NCBI GenBank assembly: GCA_009838845.1
Contig: VXRD01000026.1
Span: 1 to 64,000, forward strand
DNA length: 64,000 nucleotides
Direction: 5' to 3'
Source of the DNA: Gemmatimonadota bacterium
Lineage (GTDB): Bacteria; Latescibacterota; UBA2968
Shown: positions 33,924-42,568 of the stretch, in pieces
Numbering within the stretch: the stretch's first letter is position 1
Layout of the letters: the number at the start of each line of letters is the position of its first letter
Translations under genes and position numbers: made by a program
Notes under the pieces: model-generated
What the model was told of the DNA's origin: nothing
Database searches by the model: none
The model's input: the letters and a program-made list of their open reading frames with translations, nothing else

Positions 33924-33990
33924 CGTGAGTATTTTAGACTATACCTTAATATACTCGTGAGTATTTTAGAGTCAATGTGAAAATACTCAT
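33924..33990 (-). promoter_or_regulatory. Promoter with iterated GAGTATTTT operator elements
   Basis: Minus-strand TTGACT (33970-33975) and TATATT (33948-33953) are 16 bp apart, in front of the DUF4143 gene. The spacer and flanks hold two direct copies of CGTGAGTATTTTAGA (33924-33938 and 33956-33970, 32 bp apart, three helical turns). There is also an inverted relative (33977-33990) and the near-perfect dyad ATACTCGTGAGTAT (33951-33964). This is the layout of a repressor-controlled promoter. Confidence 0.6.
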
Positions 33991-34067
33991 ATTATTGCGC
34001 TTGCTTTTATTTGGGTGAAAAGCTACTTTTTATGTTCTGCAATGCGATTTAAAGCCACACTTGGGGA

Positions 34068-34096
34068 TGGACGGTTATAAATCTCTTCCCTACAAT
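34068..34096 (+). promoter_or_regulatory. Possible promoter of the 34-51 kb gene row
   Basis: TGGACG and TACAAT with 17-bp spacing, 44 bp before the aldehyde dehydrogenase ATG. The -10 box is good and the -35 box is weak (four of six). A GAGG-containing ribosome-binding site follows at about 34130. Confidence 0.35.
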
Positions 34097-34140
34097 GTTT
34101 CAGGGAGGCGATAATTAGTCTTTCAAAGAGGCGAGATATT

Positions 34141-35565
34141 ATGATTCACTTACCCATTTTACGTGCGGGGGAACCGTACACGAGTTTGAGCGTTCAGGAA
34201 GTGTCGCATATTCAAACTAGCGAGCCGCTCGTTCAGGTCAGTCAGGCAAATCGGGGGCTGGTCGCGAAAGACTTAAATGGGGCGGCGGCGAACAAACAGG
34301 TGCTCGACAGGCTGAGTGTATCCGAACTCGTAGGTATAACCCGCGAAGCTGCGCGCTTATTTGCAGAAGCCGATTTGCCAATTGGCGATCATATCCAGAC
34401 GCCCGATGATTATGTCAAACAGGTGTCTGGTACAACGGGTATGCCCGAAGCCCTCTGCCGCACGAATATGGAAAAGATTCAACTCGTGTGTACGGAGATA
34501 GAAGCTATTTTGGGGGGGCTCACGCGTGGGTTGGATCTCTCTGTGCTCGATGAGGGTTGGTACAATCAGGATGGTCGCTCTCTCAGCTACATTTGTCAGG
34601 CCAATGCTCTCGGGGCTATATTGCCGAGCAATTCGCCGGGGGTACACGCACTGTGGGTTCCATCCATACCGCTCAAAGTGCCCCTCGTTCTAAAACCCGG
34701 GCGCGAAGAGCCATGGACGCCTTTTCGAATTGCACAGGCGTTTATCGAATCGGGGTGCCCGCCAGAAGCATTTGGGTTTTATCCTACGGATCACGGTGGT
34801 GCCACTGAAATTTTGCTTCGCTGCGGTCGCTCCATGCTCTTTGGAGGCGGGGCGACGGTCGCGCCCTGGCTGGACGATCCCCGCGTGGAAATCCACGGGC
34901 CTGGGCAGAGTAAGGTTATTATTGGCGAAGATGTGATAGACCGGTGGGAAGACTATCTCGACATCGCGGTTGCCTCAATTGCTGCAAATGGCGGTCGCTC
35001 TTGTATCAATGCGTCGGGCGTGTGGGTTCCCGCGCATGGTCGAGAAATTGCCGAAGCACTCGCAGAGCGATTGGCAAAAATTGTCGGGAGACCTCTGGAT
35101 GATCCAGATGCACAGATCGCGGCATTTACCAATCCCACATTCGCCGATCAAATTTCGACGACTATAGACATTCATCTGAAAACCTCAGGGGCCGAAGATC
35201 TGACCGAGAAATTGCGCGGTGATCGGCTGGTCGAGATCGATGGCTTGAAATTCTTAAATCCCACGGTTGTATGGTGTGATGATTTTGAACATCCTCTTGC
35301 AAATACCGAATATTTGTTTCCATACGCGAGCGTGGTCGAAGTTCCGCAGTCAGAAATTCTGGGCAAGATTGGACCGAGTCTCGTGGTGACAGCAATAACA
35401 GAAGACCGTGTATTTATCGACAAATTGCTCAATTCGCCCCATGTAGAAAGACTCAATGTGGGTGCGATTCCCACGCCTCAGATTTCATGGGATCAACCAC
35501 ACGAGGGCAATTTGTTCGAACATCTGTACCGTCAGCGCGCGCTGCAATGGGCTAAACAGGCTTAG
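34141..35565 (+). CDS. Aldehyde dehydrogenase family protein, CoA-acylating-like
   Basis: Predicted 474-aa NAD(P)-dependent aldehyde dehydrogenase. The nucleophile is Cys288 in NGGRSCINASG. The general-base Glu of classical ALDHs (LELGG motif) is missing: the equivalent region reads IHGPGQSKVIIG (251-262), closer to CoA-acylating enzymes such as EutE and the N-terminal half of AdhE. It could therefore interconvert an acyl-CoA and an aldehyde. Its TAG stop is followed in the same frame by GAG ATG, the start of the iron alcohol dehydrogenase, an AdhE-like order. First gene of the long plus-strand row. Confidence 0.78.
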   Translation: MIHLPILRAGEPYTSLSVQEVSHIQTSEPLVQVSQANRGLVAKDLNGAAANKQVLDRLSVSELVGITREAARLFAEADLPIGDHIQTPDDYVKQVSGTTGMPEALCRTNMEKIQLVCTEIEAILGGLTRGLDLSVLDEGWYNQDGRSLSYICQANALGAILPSNSPGVHALWVPSIPLKVPLVLKPGREEPWTPFRIAQAFIESGCPPEAFGFYPTDHGGATEILLRCGRSMLFGGGATVAPWLDDPRVEIHGPGQSKVIIGEDVIDRWEDYLDIAVASIAANGGRSCINASGVWVPAHGREIAEALAERLAKIVGRPLDDPDAQIAAFTNPTFADQISTTIDIHLKTSGAEDLTEKLRGDRLVEIDGLKFLNPTVVWCDDFEHPLANTEYLFPYASVVEVPQSEILGKIGPSLVVTAITEDRVFIDKLLNSPHVERLNVGAIPTPQISWDQPHEGNLFEHLYRQRALQWAKQA

Positions 35566-35571
35566 GAGATG
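35563..35571 (+). promoter_or_regulatory. In-frame TAG junction with abutting GGAG
   Basis: The bases TAG-GAG-ATG join the two dehydrogenase genes in a single reading frame. AGGAG lies directly against the ATG with no spacer, poor for a normal Shine-Dalgarno interaction, so reinitiation by the terminating ribosome or stop readthrough would be the ways to express the second protein. Confidence 0.55.
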
Positions 35572-36684
35572 AAAGCATTTGATTTTTGTCCCACTACGCG
35601 CGTGGTATTTGGGGAGGGCACTCTCGCGCAATTGGGGAAATTATCAAAAGAGTTGGGCGGAAGCCGCATACTTTTTGTTACCGATCCAGGGATTGTAAGT
35701 GCCGGGCTTGCAGACCGTGCGATTGCGCTACTTCAACGCGCTTCCCTGGATTTTTTTGTATTTGATGGTGCGGACGAAAATCCCACGACTGCGCATATAG
35801 ATGCCGGTGTCGCGTTTGCAAAAGCGCATGGGACTATTGATCTGATCGTCGGGATGGGAGGAGGCAGTGCGATGGATTGCGCCAAGGGGATCAATTTTAT
35901 CCTGACTAACGGCGGACAAATGGCAGATTATCGGGGTATGGGACATGCGACAAAACCCATGTTGCCCTCTATTGGAGTTCCAACCACTGCGGGCACGGGG
36001 AGCGAAGCGCAGTCCTACGCGCTTATTGCCGATACAAAAACGCATGTTAAGATGGCCTGTGGCGATCTAAAGGCGAGATTCAGGAGTGTTATTCTCGATC
36101 CTTCGCTGGTTGAAAGTGTGCCAAAAGATGTCGCAGCAGCAGCGGGTATAGACGCCATCGCACACGCTATCGAAAGTTATGTTTGCACGCGCCGCAATGC
36201 TATTTCTATGATGTTCGCACAAAAGGCGTGGCAATTGCTTTCATCGAGTTTTGAAAGCGTGCTGAAGGATGCTTCCGATAGCGAGGCGAGAAGTAAAATG
36301 CTTTTGGGCGCGCACTTTGCCGGTGCGGCTATTGAGAATGCCATGTTGGGTGCAGCCCATGCGTGTGCCAATCCATTGACCGCGCATTTTGGTATTGTAC
36401 ATGGTGTCGCTGTGGCACTTATGCTGCCCGCTGTCGTCCAATTTAATGGAGAAACCGCAGGCACGCGCTATCGTGGACTCGGATCCGATGTTGATGAACT
36501 CGTCGAGCAGATCGCTTTTTTGAAAGGATGTGCAAATCTGCCTTCTCGATTGCGCGATCTCGGTGTATCGCGTGACAGCCTCCCCATGCTGGCAAAAGAT
36601 GCCACTGAACAATGGACGGGTACTTTTAATCCGAGGCCCGTGGATGAAGATAATTTTCTCGCGCTTTACGAATCTGTGTATTGA
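35569..36684 (+). CDS. Iron-containing alcohol dehydrogenase
   Basis: Predicted 371-aa group III alcohol dehydrogenase, reducing an aldehyde to an alcohol with NAD(P)H or the reverse. The nucleotide loop is GMGGGSAMDCAKG, and the iron-site residues lie in GIDAIAHAIESY and in the AAHACANPLTAHFGIVHG segment. VPTTAGTGSEAQSYA is a family signature. It is in frame with the upstream ALDH, separated only by TAG and one codon, and has no well-spaced ribosome-binding site. Together the pair copies the domain order of AdhE, so acyl-CoA to alcohol conversion is a reasonable but unproven joint role. Confidence 0.9.
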   Translation: MKAFDFCPTTRVVFGEGTLAQLGKLSKELGGSRILFVTDPGIVSAGLADRAIALLQRASLDFFVFDGADENPTTAHIDAGVAFAKAHGTIDLIVGMGGGSAMDCAKGINFILTNGGQMADYRGMGHATKPMLPSIGVPTTAGTGSEAQSYALIADTKTHVKMACGDLKARFRSVILDPSLVESVPKDVAAAAGIDAIAHAIESYVCTRRNAISMMFAQKAWQLLSSSFESVLKDASDSEARSKMLLGAHFAGAAIENAMLGAAHACANPLTAHFGIVHGVAVALMLPAVVQFNGETAGTRYRGLGSDVDELVEQIAFLKGCANLPSRLRDLGVSRDSLPMLAKDATEQWTGTFNPRPVDEDNFLALYESVY

Positions 36685-36690
36685 TACGCA

Positions 36691-37791
36691 ATGAGAGTGC
36701 TTCTTTTTTTTCTTATCTTTTATTTATTTTTAATTCCCGTCCATGCAGAAGAATGGAGCCGATTCCGCGGGGATGCACAATCTACGGGTGTTGCAAATAG
36801 TAGCTTGCCCGCTGAGCTGGATGTGTTGTGGACGGCACAGATCGAAATAGGGATTGAATCCACCGCCGCAATTTGGCAAGACGCGGTGTATGTGGGCGGG
36901 TTGGATGAAAAGCTGTACGCTTTTGATTTTGATAGTGGTGCGATCAAGTGGACGTATTCGGCTACGGGTGAGATCAAATCGTCGCCATTGGTTTTTGAAA
37001 AAGCCGTGTTTTTCGGCGATGGCAATGGCGTTTTTCACGCTGTTGATGCACAGACAGGTAACGCACTTTGGACGTTTCAAACGGATGGGGAGATTATCTC
37101 TTCGGCAAATGCAACCGGGGACCGCGTCCTGTTTGGGTCTTATGATCAGTTCTTATACTGCCTCGCGCCGGACGACGGGTCTTTGCTGTGGAAAATAGAA
37201 ACGGATGGTTATGTTCACGGTATGCCGGCTATCGCACAAGCGCATACGCTGATCGCGGGGTGTGATGGCCTCTTGCGCGTTATCGATATTGCCAGTGGAA
37301 AAGAACAATCGCAAATTGAACTCGGTGCTTATGTGGGGGCCAGTGCCGCCGTTCATCAGACGCGCGCTTATGTGGGGACTTATGAGAGCCAGGTTTTGTG
37401 CATTGATTTAAACGCAAAAGAGATTGCCTGGAGATACGAACACCCGCAGCGGAAATTTCCCTATTTCGCATCGCCATCTACGACTCCTGAACGGGTTATT
37501 GTTGCAGGGCGCGACAAGATGGTTCACGCGCTTGATCCCGATACGGGGGATATTTTGTGGACCTACACATCCCGCTCTCGATTTGAAGCGTCTCCCGTTG
37601 TGGTGGGAGATCGCGTTTTTGCAGGTACAATGGATGGAAAAATTGTGGCGTTAAATCTCGAGACTGGAGAATCCGATTGGGAGTTTGTAACCGGATCGGG
37701 ATTTATTGCTTCGCCGAGTGTGGCGCGCAAGCGGCTGATTATTGGCACAACAGATGGGACGTTATATTGTTTTGGAAAGGCGGAAGAATGA
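36691..37791 (+). CDS. Secreted PQQ-like beta-propeller protein
   Basis: Predicted 366-aa exported propeller. A signal peptide (about 1-20, ending VHA) precedes EEWSRFRGDAQSTG, the entry motif of this group, then about eight short blades such as YAFDFDSGAIKWTY, HAVDAQTGNALWTF and HALDPDTGDILWTY. It is compact, like BamB without extra domains. It starts 6 bp after the iron alcohol dehydrogenase with no clear ribosome-binding site and overlaps the radical SAM gene by 4 bp (ATGA), so translation through this part is coupled. A scaffold or ligand-binding role in the periplasm is more likely than an enzyme. Confidence 0.8.
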   Translation: MRVLLFFLIFYLFLIPVHAEEWSRFRGDAQSTGVANSSLPAELDVLWTAQIEIGIESTAAIWQDAVYVGGLDEKLYAFDFDSGAIKWTYSATGEIKSSPLVFEKAVFFGDGNGVFHAVDAQTGNALWTFQTDGEIISSANATGDRVLFGSYDQFLYCLAPDDGSLLWKIETDGYVHGMPAIAQAHTLIAGCDGLLRVIDIASGKEQSQIELGAYVGASAAVHQTRAYVGTYESQVLCIDLNAKEIAWRYEHPQRKFPYFASPSTTPERVIVAGRDKMVHALDPDTGDILWTYTSRSRFEASPVVVGDRVFAGTMDGKIVALNLETGESDWEFVTGSGFIASPSVARKRLIIGTTDGTLYCFGKAEE

Positions 37792-39134
37792 GCGAGCAAA
37801 TTCAGATTCCAGAGCCAGCGACAACCCGCAAAGTGTGGAAGGAGACAGATGTTGGTAGCGTGTTTGTTTCCAATTATCCGCCTTACTCTTTCTGGCGCGA
37901 TGAAAATACGGCGCGCATTGAAGAGATGTTGCACACATCTGATTCGGGGGATAGAGAAGTTCCTATGGGCCTTTACCTGCATATTCCATTTTGCCGAAAA
38001 CGGTGTAAGTTCTGTTATTTTCGGGTTTATACAGATCGAAATAGTACGGAAATTCAGACGTATTTGGATGCCCTGGCAAAAGAAGTGGAAACTTATAGCG
38101 CATTGCCGCGTATTGCAGGGCGAAAATTGCACTTCGTTTATTTTGGCGGTGGCACGCCGTCTTATATTAGTGTCAAACACTTGAAGGTATTGGTTGACCG
38201 GGTCAAGGCTGTGATGCCATGGGATGATGCGGAAGAAGTGGCATTTGAATGCGAACCGGGTACGCTGTCAAAATCCAAAGTGGAGGCTATTCGAGAGATT
38301 GGCGTCACGCGCTTGAGCCTGGGATTGGAGAATTTAAACGACGGTATATTGCAGGAGAATGGTCGCGCACACGTCAGCAAAGAAATTTACAGGGCTATGC
38401 CCTGGGTCAAGGCGCAGGAATTTGCACAGGTCAATGTAGATTTAATCTCCGGTATGGTTGGGGAGACATGGGAGACGTGGCGAGATACGGTGCAGGGCAC
38501 CATTGATCTCGACGCGGATAGCGTCACTATTTATCAGATGGAGTTGCCGTTTAATACGACGTATTCAAAAGCGATACGCGATGGAGGGGGGTTGCAGGTC
38601 GCGGATTGGGCTACCAAGCGCGCGTGGCACAATTACGCGATTGAAGAGTTTGCCAAAGCGGGCTATGAAACATCGAGTGCTTATACGCTGGTGAAAAAAG
38701 GTCGCCTGAACAAATTCGTCTATCGAGATGCTCTGTGGCGTAGTGCGGATCTCATCGGTACGGGTGTGGCTTCTTTTTCACATGTGGGAGGTATGCATTT
38801 TCAAAACCAGACGCACTGGGATCCCTATATCGAAACTATTGATAAAGGACAACTTCCGCTCAATCGATCTTTTGTGCCGACAAAAGAAGAGCGTCTGATA
38901 AGGGAAATGATTTTGCAACTCAAGCTCGGGCGGATTGAAACAGCGTATTTTCAGGATAAATTTGGTGTCAATATTTTGCAGCAATTTGGTGATGCCTATC
39001 AGAAGCTCAGGGAATACGAGATGCTGGATTTCGATTCGCAGAGTATCACTCTGAGCCGGGAGGGACTTTTGCGCGTCGATCAGTTGCTGCCCGAATTTTA
39101 CCACGAAAAATATCGCAATTCGCGCTATACATGA
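37788..39134 (+). CDS. Coproporphyrinogen III oxidase-like (HemW/HutW-type) radical SAM protein
   Basis: Predicted 448-aa radical SAM enzyme. The 4Fe-4S cluster motif CX3CX2C is C69, C73 and C76 in LHIPFCRKRCKFCYF; VYFGGGTPS and ECEPGTL follow as in the HemN/HemW group. The 60-residue N-terminal extension with SNYPPYSFW and the GGMHFQN segment are reminiscent of the ChuW/HutW haem-degrading methyltransferases, which also occur beside TonB receptors. True HemN residues are not evident, so a haem chaperone, haem-opening or other methyltransferase role stays open. ATG 37788 overlaps the previous stop by 4 bp. Confidence 0.8.
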   Translation: MSEQIQIPEPATTRKVWKETDVGSVFVSNYPPYSFWRDENTARIEEMLHTSDSGDREVPMGLYLHIPFCRKRCKFCYFRVYTDRNSTEIQTYLDALAKEVETYSALPRIAGRKLHFVYFGGGTPSYISVKHLKVLVDRVKAVMPWDDAEEVAFECEPGTLSKSKVEAIREIGVTRLSLGLENLNDGILQENGRAHVSKEIYRAMPWVKAQEFAQVNVDLISGMVGETWETWRDTVQGTIDLDADSVTIYQMELPFNTTYSKAIRDGGGLQVADWATKRAWHNYAIEEFAKAGYETSSAYTLVKKGRLNKFVYRDALWRSADLIGTGVASFSHVGGMHFQNQTHWDPYIETIDKGQLPLNRSFVPTKEERLIREMILQLKLGRIETAYFQDKFGVNILQQFGDAYQKLREYEMLDFDSQSITLSREGLLRVDQLLPEFYHEKYRNSRYT

Positions 39135-39164
39135 GTGATCACTACCACTAACTATGGGGGATAT

Positions 39165-40406
39165 ATGATATACAGGTATTATTTTTTACTCGCTGTTGTG
39201 CTGTGCTTTTCTTCCGCACATGCGGATTGGCCCCAATGGTTGGGACCCAACCGAACGGGTATTTCTTCTGAAACGGGGTTGTTGACAACCTGGGCAAAAG
39301 ATGGTCCAACGGTTGTGTGGGAAAAAGAACTCGGAGAGGGGTTTTCCGGTATCTCGGTCGCAGAGGGACGGGTCTATACTATGTTCTCTGCCGGTGAAGA
39401 TGAATTTGCCGTTTGCCTCGAGGAAAAAACGGGTGAGGAAATATGGCGTTTCAGGACCGGTGCCAAATACTATGAGCGGCAAGGTGGGAATGGTCCCCGT
39501 TCTCAGCCCACTGTGGATGGCGATCGGGTTTTTGTGCTCAGTGCCGAAGGCTGGTTGTACGCGCTCAATGCAAAAGATGGCAAAAAACTTTGGCTGGTCG
39601 ATCTCTACGATGGATTGGGCAGTCGCGTGCCAAAATTTGGTTTTTCGACGTCGCCGCTGGTCGAAGGCGATTTGTTGCTCTTAGAAGTGGGCACACGGCA
39701 GGGGACATTTATCGCTTTGGATAAGACAAATGGCACTGTCAAGTGGGCGTCTCAACGAGATGTAGTGTCTTATTCATCGCCTATTGCTGTAGATATTGCG
39801 GGTATTCGCCAGGTGGTTTTTGTTTCGGGCGAAGCCGCGGTTGGGCTTTCTCCCGCGGATGGCTCGCTCTACTGGCGATTTCCCTGGTACACATCTTATG
39901 ACTTGAATGTTGCTACGCCAATTTTAGTGCCTCCAGATCGCATATTTATTTCTTCGGGTTATGACCACGGGGCAGCTCTGTTGCAAATATCCCAGGAGGG
40001 AGATGGTTTGAGCGTTAAAAAGGTGTGGGAAAGCCGCGGTATGAAAAACCATTTTGGAACATCGCTCCTGATCGGCGACTATATCTACGGTTTTGACAAT
40101 GCAATTTTGAAATGTATTGAAGCAGAGACTGGCAAGGAGCAGTGGAAACGCCGGGGGTATGGCAAAGGGACGCTTATTTATGCCGATGGACATTTGATCA
40201 TTTTGAGCGATAAAGGCAAACTCGCATTGGCAGATGCATCGCCTACGGGTTTTCGGGAAAAGGTCAGTGCGCAAGTGCTTTCGGGCAAATGCTGGACACC
40301 ACCAACACTTGCCAATGGCAAAATTTTTGTGCGCGATATGCATAGGATTGTATGCATGGATGTATCGGGCACGCAGGCGAAACCTGCGGACACGGAGAGC
40401 GAATAA
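39165..40406 (+). CDS. Secreted PQQ-like beta-propeller protein
   Basis: Predicted 413-aa exported propeller. The signal peptide (about 1-20, SSAHA) precedes DWPQWLGPNRTGISSETGLL. Blades include VCLEEKTGEEIWRF, YALNAKDGKKLWLV and KCIEAETGKEQWKR. This subfamily (WLGPxRxG entry motif) is close to the propeller at 51328-52863 at both ends of the protein: QWKRRGYGKGTL here and KWKRGRYGHGQL there, suggesting a common origin. ATG 39165 follows a GGGGG site; the frame opens at 39135 without a good start. It lies between the radical SAM gene and the TonB receptor gene. Confidence 0.8.
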   Translation: MIYRYYFLLAVVLCFSSAHADWPQWLGPNRTGISSETGLLTTWAKDGPTVVWEKELGEGFSGISVAEGRVYTMFSAGEDEFAVCLEEKTGEEIWRFRTGAKYYERQGGNGPRSQPTVDGDRVFVLSAEGWLYALNAKDGKKLWLVDLYDGLGSRVPKFGFSTSPLVEGDLLLLEVGTRQGTFIALDKTNGTVKWASQRDVVSYSSPIAVDIAGIRQVVFVSGEAAVGLSPADGSLYWRFPWYTSYDLNVATPILVPPDRIFISSGYDHGAALLQISQEGDGLSVKKVWESRGMKNHFGTSLLIGDYIYGFDNAILKCIEAETGKEQWKRRGYGKGTLIYADGHLIILSDKGKLALADASPTGFREKVSAQVLSGKCWTPPTLANGKIFVRDMHRIVCMDVSGTQAKPADTESE

Positions 40407-40450
40407 TAGTCGGAAGAGGCCGGGGGACAACCGATAATCGGAGAATTGCT

Positions 40451-42565
40451 ATGCGTTATTTTCGACAGCTTTTGATTTTTGTCTGTATTCTGGGCCTGAC
40501 GAGTAATCTTATTTTTGCGCAAAATACAGAAGAGGATGAGAAGAAGGAAGAACTGCCCGTTTATGCGGGGGAAGAGATCGTGGTGACGGAGAGCAAGGAA
40601 AAAGTGCCTACCGTGAGCACTATCGCGACCAAGGTCCCCGTCCCAATTCGTTTGACACCGGCGAGTATCGGTGTAGTTAATCACGGGTTATTTCAACATC
40701 AAAGCGGCGTGGTTTTGGGGGATGCACTGCGGAATGTGAGCGGGGTCAATATTCAGACCGTATTTGGCGTTACGGATTTCTTCGTCATTCGCGGGTTCGA
40801 TTCGCTTTCCAGCGGGCTGGTGCTCACCGATGGCGCATCGGAGCCAGAAGCCACGTTTTACAATCTTTACAATCTGGAGCGCGTAGAGGTGCTCAAGGGT
40901 CCGGGGGCATTTTTATACGGGGGCAATCCGCTTTCTGGATCGGTGAATCTGAATCGCAAACAACCGATTTTTACAAATGCGTTCCAGGTCGGGGGTTCTT
41001 ACGGTCCGTACAAGACAGGACGAGGAACAGTAGATGCAAATTGGGCGGATGTCGATCAGGGTATTGCTTTGCGCGTCAATGCACTACGGCAGGTATCTGA
41101 TAGCTATCGAGACGATAAAGACAGCGGCTTGTGGGCTGTAAATCCCGCGGTGACATGGCGGCCCAGTGACAAAACCACAGTGACCGCCAATTTTGAATAT
41201 GTCACCAGCAGGTACAAATCGGATTCAGGCCTGCCCATTATTAATGAGGCGGTCGCAGATGTGCCGCGCACACAATCGTATCAATCGCCTTTTGATGCGT
41301 CAGATCAAGATATTTATCGGGCGCGCGTCGATCTTCAGTCGCGCTTATCGCAGCGGGTTACGCTTCGCAACAAGCTCTATTATACCGATTTTTCATGGGT
41401 GTCTCAGGGCACATTGTTCAACGGCGTTTTCCCCAATGCCCAGGGCAGTCTGGACATCTTGCGCTCACTTGTTCTATTGGACGACCATCAGAAAGTGTTG
41501 GGCAATCAGTTTGAACTGCTTTCTACATTCCGCACGGGCCACGTAGAACACACGCTGCTTACCGGACTGGAACTGATGCAGTGGAGAGACAAATTTACCT
41601 TAGATGTGGCTGCTTTGCCCAATATCGACGTGTTCAACCCCGTGGAAACCGCGAGCCAGCCTTATTTTTATATTCCAGGGCAATCGCAGGGAGCAGATTC
41701 AAAAAGCCGCGTTGTCGCGCCCTATGTCGTGGATCGCATTGTCTTTTGTCCATGTTATCAGGCATTTGTAGGTGTGCGATATGACCGTATTGATTACGAT
41801 GATCCCGTGACTTCCACGACGCGCAATTACAACAAACTGAGTCCTATGGCTGGCATGGTGTTTTCGCTTAAGGAGGATCTTTCGTTTTACGCCAATGCGG
41901 GTAAAGCATTTGCGCCTCCTTCGAGCCTGGTCGCAGGTCCGCGAGAAACAGAAGAGAGTTTCCAGATGGAAGTGGGCGCGAAAAAATACCTGTTGGATAA
42001 CCGCCTACACGCGAGCCTTGCAGTTTATCATTTGACAAAAAACAATATTGGCATTCCCGATGCAACAGGCGTTACAAAACAAGATGGGGATCAGAGGTCT
42101 CGCGGTGTTGAGCTTGAAGTGATGATGCGCCCCGTGAGAAATTGGCACACATTTTTGTCCTACTCATTTTCCGATGCCACACTCACGCGCTTTGCCGAAT
42201 TTGTTCCCGTGTTTACGCAAACGGGTATTACATACCAGCTTATGGATCGTTCGGGAAATAGGGCGGCTTTTTCGCCGCGTCATATTTTTAATGTGTGGAC
42301 GGCGAGAGGATTTGACAATGGATTGGAATTTGGGATTGGCGCGCGCTATGTTGCCAGCCAGTTTATTGCCGAAGACAATCAATTTCAGATTGGGAATGTG
42401 CTGACGCTGGATGCCTCGGTGTCTTATGCGTACAGGCTGATAAAATTTCGCATTAACGCCAAAAATTTGACCAATCAGGAATACGAAACGCGCGGCTTTG
42501 GCTCCGCTTCAATTATTCCGGCCAATCCATTTGGCCTGTACTGTGCTTTTGAAGTCAATATTTGA
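40451..42565 (+). CDS. TonB-dependent outer-membrane receptor, siderophore type
   Basis: Predicted 704-aa outer-membrane receptor. A signal peptide (about 1-24, IFAQ) is followed by a TonB-box-like EEIVVTES. The plug domain has GDALRNVSGVN, FVIRGFDS and LERVEVLKGPGAFLYG. The barrel follows, ending in a C-terminal aromatic strand (FGLYCAFEVNI; the final residue is Ile rather than Phe). It resembles FhuA/FcuA-like siderophore receptors and would import a metal chelate or other large ligand with TonB energy. GGAG precedes ATG 40451. No tonB/exbBD lies in the window. It is embedded between biosynthetic-looking genes, 3 bp before the ligase. Confidence 0.88.
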   Translation: MRYFRQLLIFVCILGLTSNLIFAQNTEEDEKKEELPVYAGEEIVVTESKEKVPTVSTIATKVPVPIRLTPASIGVVNHGLFQHQSGVVLGDALRNVSGVNIQTVFGVTDFFVIRGFDSLSSGLVLTDGASEPEATFYNLYNLERVEVLKGPGAFLYGGNPLSGSVNLNRKQPIFTNAFQVGGSYGPYKTGRGTVDANWADVDQGIALRVNALRQVSDSYRDDKDSGLWAVNPAVTWRPSDKTTVTANFEYVTSRYKSDSGLPIINEAVADVPRTQSYQSPFDASDQDIYRARVDLQSRLSQRVTLRNKLYYTDFSWVSQGTLFNGVFPNAQGSLDILRSLVLLDDHQKVLGNQFELLSTFRTGHVEHTLLTGLELMQWRDKFTLDVAALPNIDVFNPVETASQPYFYIPGQSQGADSKSRVVAPYVVDRIVFCPCYQAFVGVRYDRIDYDDPVTSTTRNYNKLSPMAGMVFSLKEDLSFYANAGKAFAPPSSLVAGPRETEESFQMEVGAKKYLLDNRLHASLAVYHLTKNNIGIPDATGVTKQDGDQRSRGVELEVMMRPVRNWHTFLSYSFSDATLTRFAEFVPVFTQTGITYQLMDRSGNRAAFSPRHIFNVWTARGFDNGLEFGIGARYVASQFIAEDNQFQIGNVLTLDASVSYAYRLIKFRINAKNLTNQEYETRGFGSASIIPANPFGLYCAFEVNI

Positions 42566-42568
42566 ACT

